This document shows, one piece after another, positions 6,505 through 10,485 of a DNA stretch of 10,485 nt. Origin of the DNA: an uncultured Collinsella sp. (GTDB lineage: Bacteria > Actinomycetota > Coriobacteriia > Coriobacteriales > Coriobacteriaceae); contig URJD01000048.1 of the NCBI GenBank assembly GCA_900548075.1, forward strand, positions 1 through 10,485, in the 5' to 3' direction. Each line of letters starts with the position of its first letter. Within the stretch, counting starts at the first letter, position 1. Below the pieces are notes generated by a model, which worked only from the letters and a program-made list of their open reading frames with translations, did no database searches and was not told the DNA's origin. The translations under genes and the position numbers were made by a program.

Positions 6505-8064
6505 ATGACTAACAAGATCGGTAAAAAGCGCAAGATCACATTTTGGACGCGCTTGGGCTTTGGTATGGGCGGCATGCTCAACTCCGGTGCCCTGAGCTTT
6601 ACGCACAGCTACATGGTGCTGTTCCTGTCCACGGAGTGCGGTCTGTCCGCAGGCGAGGCTGCGCTGATCAGCTCGTTCGCCATCTATCTCAACGCCATTC
6701 TGTGCCCGCTCATGGGCTTTGTGGCCGATAACTTCTACGCTACCAAGATCGGCCGCATCTTTGGCCGCCGCCGTTTCTGGATCTTGCTGGCTATCCCGAT
6801 GATGGTCGCCGAGCCGCTCATCTTTGTGGCTACGCCGTTTGGTTTCCCGTACTACTTTGTGTTGTACCTGATCTACAACGTCGCGTACACGTTCTGCACC
6901 GCCAACCTGTCGCCGCTTACCATCGAGATGAACGATGACTTCAAGGAGCGTACGTACCTCACCGGCTACAAGCACCTCTTTGGTAACGCCGCCGGCTTCC
7001 TGATGGCAGCACTCGTCGGCTTTGGCTTTGGCACCTTCGGCGAGACCAACCCGTTCAGCTACTTCATTATTGCTACGATTAACGCTTCGGTCATGGCAAT
7101 CTCGCTGCTCTGCGTGTACCTGTCCACGTGGGAGCACACCCCCGAGGAGGTCGCTCAGGAGAAGATCGAGAGCGTCGGCGAGGGTATCAAGAAGTTTTTC
7201 ATCGACGTTATCTCTACCTTCCGCAACAAGTCCTTCCGCAAGGTCCTGTATGCGCAGGTCTCCACGAAGCTCGCCGCTGCCTGCTGGTCTGCGTGCCTGT
7301 CCTTCTTCATCGTCTACTGTCTGCAGATTCCTAAGTCCTACGAGTCCGTGATGGAGATGCCCGGCAAGGTCGTCGCTATCGTCTGCACCGCCATCTGGGT
7401 CGCCCTCATGGCCAAGAAGGGCTTCCACAAGTCTTGGTACCTGGCAAACGTCGGTTGCGCCGCGTGCATCATCGCCTACAACTACTTCGCCTTTGGTCAG
7501 ATCAACGGCACCTCCACGGTCGCCATCGCCATGATCGCCTACCCCATCATCTTCGCCATCTGGAAGTTCTTCTACGTTGGCTTCCAGTATCTGCCCGATG
7601 TTCTGCTCAACTACATCCCCGATGTCGATGAGCTCATCACCCTACGTCGTCGCGAGGGCATCTACAGCTCCGCACAGCAGCTCTGCCAGCAGATCGCCCA
7701 GGCTGTTGCCGTCAACGTATGGGCTATCGTCCTTGCTGCCTCCGGCTTCATTCAGACCGCCGGCAACAGCGACGCCGTGACCCAGCCCGCCACCGTGCCT
7801 CTGTACATTTGCGGCTACATGCTCATCGGCTGCGCCGGCTTCTTCCTGCTCGCGGCCGTCCTTGCCCGCGGCATCAAGATTGACAAGGAGCAGTGCGACA
7901 TCCTTTGCGACGAGATCCACCGTGTCAAGGAGGGTGGCAAGATGGCCGACGTCAAGCCCGAGGTCAAGGCGCTTTGCGAGGAGCTCTCCGGCTTTAAGTA
8001 CGAGGACTGCTTCGCCCACAACAATGTTGGCTTCCAGGACGGCAGCGTAATTCCCGCCGAGTAG
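6505..8064 (+). CDS. GPH-family (MFS) sugar or uronide:cation symporter
   Basis: Probable inner-membrane importer of galacturonate or short oligogalacturonides. Seen: 519 aa with about 12 hydrophobic segments and no cleavable signal peptide. The loop motif GFVADNFYATKIGRIFGRRR occupies residues 71-90, the expected place in glycoside-pentoside-hexuronide symporters between helices 2 and 3. RRREGIYSS from residue 381 matches the family's later cytoplasmic-loop signature. A hydrophilic tail of about 65 residues (455-519) follows the last helix and contains several cysteines. Start: the ATG at 6505 follows a purine-rich AGAGAGGGAG (6491-6500) and yields a family-like N-terminus; an in-frame GTG at 6427 is less likely. 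The gene has its own promoter bearing the same operators as uxaC, so it should be co-induced with the catabolic operon. The substrate is inferred from context only. Confidence 0.85.
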   Translation: MTNKIGKKRKITFWTRLGFGMGGMLNSGALSFTHSYMVLFLSTECGLSAGEAALISSFAIYLNAILCPLMGFVADNFYATKIGRIFGRRRFWILLAIPMMVAEPLIFVATPFGFPYYFVLYLIYNVAYTFCTANLSPLTIEMNDDFKERTYLTGYKHLFGNAAGFLMAALVGFGFGTFGETNPFSYFIIATINASVMAISLLCVYLSTWEHTPEEVAQEKIESVGEGIKKFFIDVISTFRNKSFRKVLYAQVSTKLAAACWSACLSFFIVYCLQIPKSYESVMEMPGKVVAIVCTAIWVALMAKKGFHKSWYLANVGCAACIIAYNYFAFGQINGTSTVAIAMIAYPIIFAIWKFFYVGFQYLPDVLLNYIPDVDELITLRRREGIYSSAQQLCQQIAQAVAVNVWAIVLAASGFIQTAGNSDAVTQPATVPLYICGYMLIGCAGFFLLAAVLARGIKIDKEQCDILCDEIHRVKEGGKMADVKPEVKALCEELSGFKYEDCFAHNNVGFQDGSVIPAE

Positions 8065-8087
8065 GGCAGGCGCATCGTCCAAACCAC

Positions 8088-8132
8088 AGGGCCGTGCCAC
8101 CGGAGATCCACCGGCGGGTACGGCCCTTTTTT
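8088..8132 (+). terminator. Rho-independent terminator after the transporter gene
   Basis: An 8-bp outer stem (AGGGCCGT at 8088-8095 with ACGGCCCT at 8120-8127) continues inward with further GC pairs and a small internal loop, then a run of six T. It should reduce read-through into the polygalacturonase gene, which starts only 46 bases later. Confidence 0.85.
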
Positions 8133-8178
8133 AAAAACGACTAATATGAACTTCTGATTACATTTGAGGGAGAGACCC

Positions 8179-9774
8179 ATGGAGACGAACGTTATCTGGC
8201 GCAATGCCCGCGCGGCCGTTATCGAGCTCGACGATGGCGGCTACTTTACCTGTGCCGATACGTGGGAGATCTTTGTCAACGATGAGCCCGCCGGTACCAC
8301 GAATACGGTCGAGACCTATGTCGATGGCCTGACTCCCGGCAAGCGCAACCTGATCCGCTTTGTCTGCGGCGAGCGCGAGTTGAGCGTAGGCGTCACCACG
8401 CCGGCGGAGCCCTTTACCATCAACGTTCGCGACTGCGGAGCCAAGGGCGATGCCGAGCACGATGACACCACCAACATTCAGGCTGCCATCATGGCCTGCC
8501 CCAAGGGCGGGCGCGTGCTGATCCCCGCCGGCAACTACCGCATCAAGTCCCTCTTCCTTAAGAGCAATATCAACATCGAGCTTGCCGAGGGCGCGGTGCT
8601 GCTGGCCCGCCACGACCGCGCCGCGCTTGCCTACATTCCGGGCACGGTCACGGGTGACGAGGGGGCTGGGTACGCCGGCACCGATATGCTGCCCCTGGGC
8701 CGTTGGGAGGGCGAGAGCTTCTCGACCTACTGTTCGACCTTTACGGGCCTGAGCGTGCACGACGTGTGCATCTATGGCCGCGGCGCCATCGACGGCCAGA
8801 CCGATTTTGCCGAGGACAACTGGTGGAACAAGGACTTTAAGAACATCTTCCGTCCCGAGGAGGGCCGCGAGATCGCCCGCCCGCGCATGATCTTCCTGTC
8901 CGAGTGCGAAAACGTGAGTCTTGCCGGCTTTACCGTGCGCAACAGCCCGGCGTGGAATATCCATCCCATTCTGTGCGAGCACGTCGATGCCCTGTGCCTG
9001 TCCATCGAGGGTCCCAAGAACTCCCACAACACCGACGGTTTCGATCCCGAGAGCTGCGGTTTTGTCCGCATCCTTGGCTGTCAGTTCTCGGTGGGCGACG
9101 ACTGCATCGCCATCAAGAGCGGCAAACTGGGCATTGAACCCGAGCTCCGTCCCGCCACGCACGACGTGCTGATCTCGCACTGCTACATGCACGACGGCCA
9201 CGGCGCCGTGGTGCTGGGATCCGAGGCCGCCGGCGGCATCAAGGACCTCACCGTGAGCAAGTGCCTCTTTGAGCGCACCGACCGCGGCCTGCGCGTCAAG
9301 ACACGCCGCGGACGCGGCAAGGACGCCGTCAACGAGGGCATCACCTTCGAGCACATTCGCATGGATAAGGTGCTCACGCCCTTCGTGGTCAACTCGTTCT
9401 ACTTCTGCGACAAGGACGGCAAGACCGACTACGTGCAGTCTCGCGAGGCGCTGCCCGTCGACGACAGTACGCCCGGCTTTGGCGCCACGACGTTTTGCGA
9501 TATCGAGGCCACCAACTGCCATGCGGCCGCGGCCTATATCACGGGCCTTCCCGAGAGCAAGGTGACGCGCCTGACGTTCCAGGATGTCCATGTGACCTTT
9601 GCCGCCGATGCCGAGCCCTTTGTGCCGGCCATGGCCTGCGGCGTGGAGCCCATGGTGCGCCAGGGCATCATCGCGCAGAACGTGAAAGTCCTCGACCTGC
9701 AGAACGTGCGCATCGAGGGTCAGGATGGCGACGAGCTGCAGCTGCAAAACGTCGACAAGGTTATCCGCGCGTAG
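8179..9774 (+). CDS. GH28 polygalacturonase, probably cytoplasmic (exo-type by resemblance)
   Basis: Glycoside hydrolase that cleaves alpha-1,4-galacturonosyl bonds of de-esterified pectin. Seen: 531 aa. Residues 1 to about 80 look like a small beta-sandwich (fibronectin III-like) accessory domain, followed by the right-handed beta-helix catalytic domain. Catalytic signatures are NTDGFDP at 284-290 (Asp286), GDDC with Asp307-Asp308, GHG with His341, and RVK at 372-374 in place of the more common RIK. There is no N-terminal signal peptide, so the enzyme should act inside the cell on imported oligogalacturonides. Start: the ATG at 8179 follows GAGGGAG (8166-8172) at 6 bases; an in-frame TTG at 8164 is rejected. 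It lies between the transporter terminator and the pectinesterase gene; no GTGAACGTTCAC operator or convincing promoter is visible in the 46-base gap. Exo versus endo action, and galacturonan versus rhamnogalacturonan as substrate, cannot be settled from sequence. Confidence 0.92.
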   Translation: METNVIWRNARAAVIELDDGGYFTCADTWEIFVNDEPAGTTNTVETYVDGLTPGKRNLIRFVCGERELSVGVTTPAEPFTINVRDCGAKGDAEHDDTTNIQAAIMACPKGGRVLIPAGNYRIKSLFLKSNINIELAEGAVLLARHDRAALAYIPGTVTGDEGAGYAGTDMLPLGRWEGESFSTYCSTFTGLSVHDVCIYGRGAIDGQTDFAEDNWWNKDFKNIFRPEEGREIARPRMIFLSECENVSLAGFTVRNSPAWNIHPILCEHVDALCLSIEGPKNSHNTDGFDPESCGFVRILGCQFSVGDDCIAIKSGKLGIEPELRPATHDVLISHCYMHDGHGAVVLGSEAAGGIKDLTVSKCLFERTDRGLRVKTRRGRGKDAVNEGITFEHIRMDKVLTPFVVNSFYFCDKDGKTDYVQSREALPVDDSTPGFGATTFCDIEATNCHAAAAYITGLPESKVTRLTFQDVHVTFAADAEPFVPAMACGVEPMVRQGIIAQNVKVLDLQNVRIEGQDGDELQLQNVDKVIRA

Positions 9775-9811
9775 GGTAGTGCTCCTGCACAAGTGAATAC
9801 GGCATGTTGAG

Positions 9812-9847
9812 GCGTGCGACGGTCGGGTCTGCCCGGCTGTCGCACGC
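9812..9847 (+). terminator. Long hairpin after the polygalacturonase gene
   Basis: A 16-bp stem (9812-9827 with 9832-9847, including two G-U pairs) encloses a 4-nt loop. Only AATCTATA follows, with no T-run, so it may be a weak terminator or an RNA-stability element between the polygalacturonase and pectinesterase genes. Confidence 0.5.
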
Positions 9848-9905
9848 AATCTATAGGTGCCGGCATTGCATGGTGGGTGTTCTGTGACAGAAAGCGTAAT
9901 GACAG

Positions 9906-10485
9906 ATGAGTGGTAAAGAGCAGCTCTTTGAGGTATCGCTCGAACGCGAAGGCGCGTATCGCAGCATTTCGGCGGCGCTCGAGGCGGCGGAGCGGTGCGT
10001 GTCCGATACGACCGTGCCGGTGCGTGTGCTGGTGGCGCCGGGCGAGTATCGCGAGCAGGTCGAAATTCGTCGTCCGCATGTGACGCTCGAGGGCGAGACG
10101 GCCGACAGCGTGCGTATCGTGGGAGGCCTGGGTGCCAAGATGCCTTCGGAAGATGGTAGCGGCCAGGATGGAAGACTCGGCACCTTCCGTACGTACACGG
10201 TGCTGGTCGATGCCGACGACGTGACGCTTGCGGGTCTAACAATCGAAAACAACGCCGGTGATGGGCGCGAGGTCGGCCAGGCGATTGCCCTGTATGCCGA
10301 TGGTGACCGCCTGGTTGTCGATGCCTGCTGCATTAAGGGACACCAGGACACGCTCTTTTTGGGGCCGCTGCCGCCGCGCGAGGCCAAGCCGGGCGGCTTT
10401 ATAGGCCCCAAGCAGTTCGCCCCGCGCCGCGTGGGGCGGCAGTATTTTCGACGTTGCCGGATCGAGGGCGATGTCGACTTTATCT
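9906..10485 (+). CDS. CE8 pectinesterase, 3'-truncated by the window edge, probably cytoplasmic
   Basis: Carbohydrate esterase that removes methyl groups from galacturonate residues, preparing the chain for GH28 action. Seen: the first 193 codons are open to the window end. They include VAPGEYREQV near residues 43-52, TIENNAG at 112-118, GQAIAL with Gln125, and the catalytic GHQDTL with Gln147 and Asp148. The second active-site segment GDVDFI (Asp191) is cut by the edge; the following FG and the later Arg/Trp motif are outside. Start: the ATG at 9906 is fixed within a few codons because TGA lies in frame two codons upstream; the ribosome site is weak (purines around 9888-9893). There is no signal peptide or lipobox, unlike secreted or lipoprotein pectin methylesterases. 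It follows the polygalacturonase gene by 131 bases, with a hairpin between. The family assignment is firm; cytoplasmic location is inferred. Confidence 0.9.
   Translation, partial: MSGKEQLFEVSLEREGAYRSISAALEAAERCVSDTTVPVRVLVAPGEYREQVEIRRPHVTLEGETADSVRIVGGLGAKMPSEDGSGQDGRLGTFRTYTVLVDADDVTLAGLTIENNAGDGREVGQAIALYADGDRLVVDACCIKGHQDTLFLGPLPPREAKPGGFIGPKQFAPRRVGRQYFRRCRIEGDVDFI

Noticed and set aside
6191..6508. A 105-codon + strand frame before the transporter
   Set aside because: It begins inside the uxaA terminator and runs across the operators and promoter; the amino-acid composition is not protein-like.
8142..8147. TAATAT as a -10 for the polygalacturonase gene
   Set aside because: No acceptable -35 lies 16-18 bases upstream; that position falls in the terminator stem. 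Not listed as a promoter.
9785..9806. GTGAA near 9792 as a possible operator before the pectinesterase gene
   Set aside because: Only a partial half-site is present with no inverted partner, unlike the clear palindromes at 1418, 1458 and 6368.
8158..10242. A very long open frame on the - strand (694 codons) opposite the polygalacturonase and pectinesterase genes
   Set aside because: The + strand carries clear GH28 and CE8 catalytic motifs through this region. The - strand product is low-complexity (Ala/Val/Gly/His/Asp-rich) with no recognisable domain, as expected from GC-rich codon bias.

Overview
The window holds a galacturonate (pectin) catabolic locus with all recognised genes on the + strand. 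Protein sequences look like a high-GC, gut-type Gram-positive, most probably a Coriobacteriia member such as Collinsella. This placement rests on recalled protein resemblance and codon style (GC-rich, C/G-ending codons), not on a search.

Layout. (1) 3-1064: a LacI-family regulator that may begin just outside the window. (2) 1065-1523: a 459-base non-coding stretch with two inverted copies of a ~50-nt repeat flanking a strong terminator, then a promoter whose -35 overlaps one palindromic operator (GTGAACGTTCAC core) and whose start site overlaps a second. (3) 1524-6125: an operon uxaC-uxaB-uxaA (uronate isomerase, tagaturonate reductase, altronate dehydratase), with GC-rich hairpins in both intergenic gaps and a strong terminator after uxaA. 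(4) 6126-6504: a second promoter region with the same operator arrangement and the same far-upstream element as the uxaC promoter, plus an extra distal operator copy. (5) 6505-8064: a GPH-family (MFS) sugar/uronide symporter, closed by a terminator. (6) 8179-9774: a GH28 polygalacturonase without a signal peptide. (7) 9906-10485: the first 193 codons of a CE8 pectinesterase, also without a signal peptide, cut off by the window edge inside its second catalytic motif.

Working model. The GPH symporter brings in galacturonate or short oligogalacturonides. The cytoplasmic pectinesterase removes methyl esters, the polygalacturonase releases galacturonate, and UxaC, UxaB and UxaA convert it through tagaturonate and altronate to 2-keto-3-deoxygluconate. 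KDG kinase and KDPG aldolase are not in the window. The adjacent LacI protein is the obvious candidate to bind the shared operators and derepress both promoters when pectin sugars are present. The enzymes are familiar. The least explained parts are the shared promoter architecture with its extra upstream element, the inverted repeat pair, and the all-cytoplasmic pectin enzymes. I found no tRNA, rRNA, CRISPR array, transposase or phage gene.
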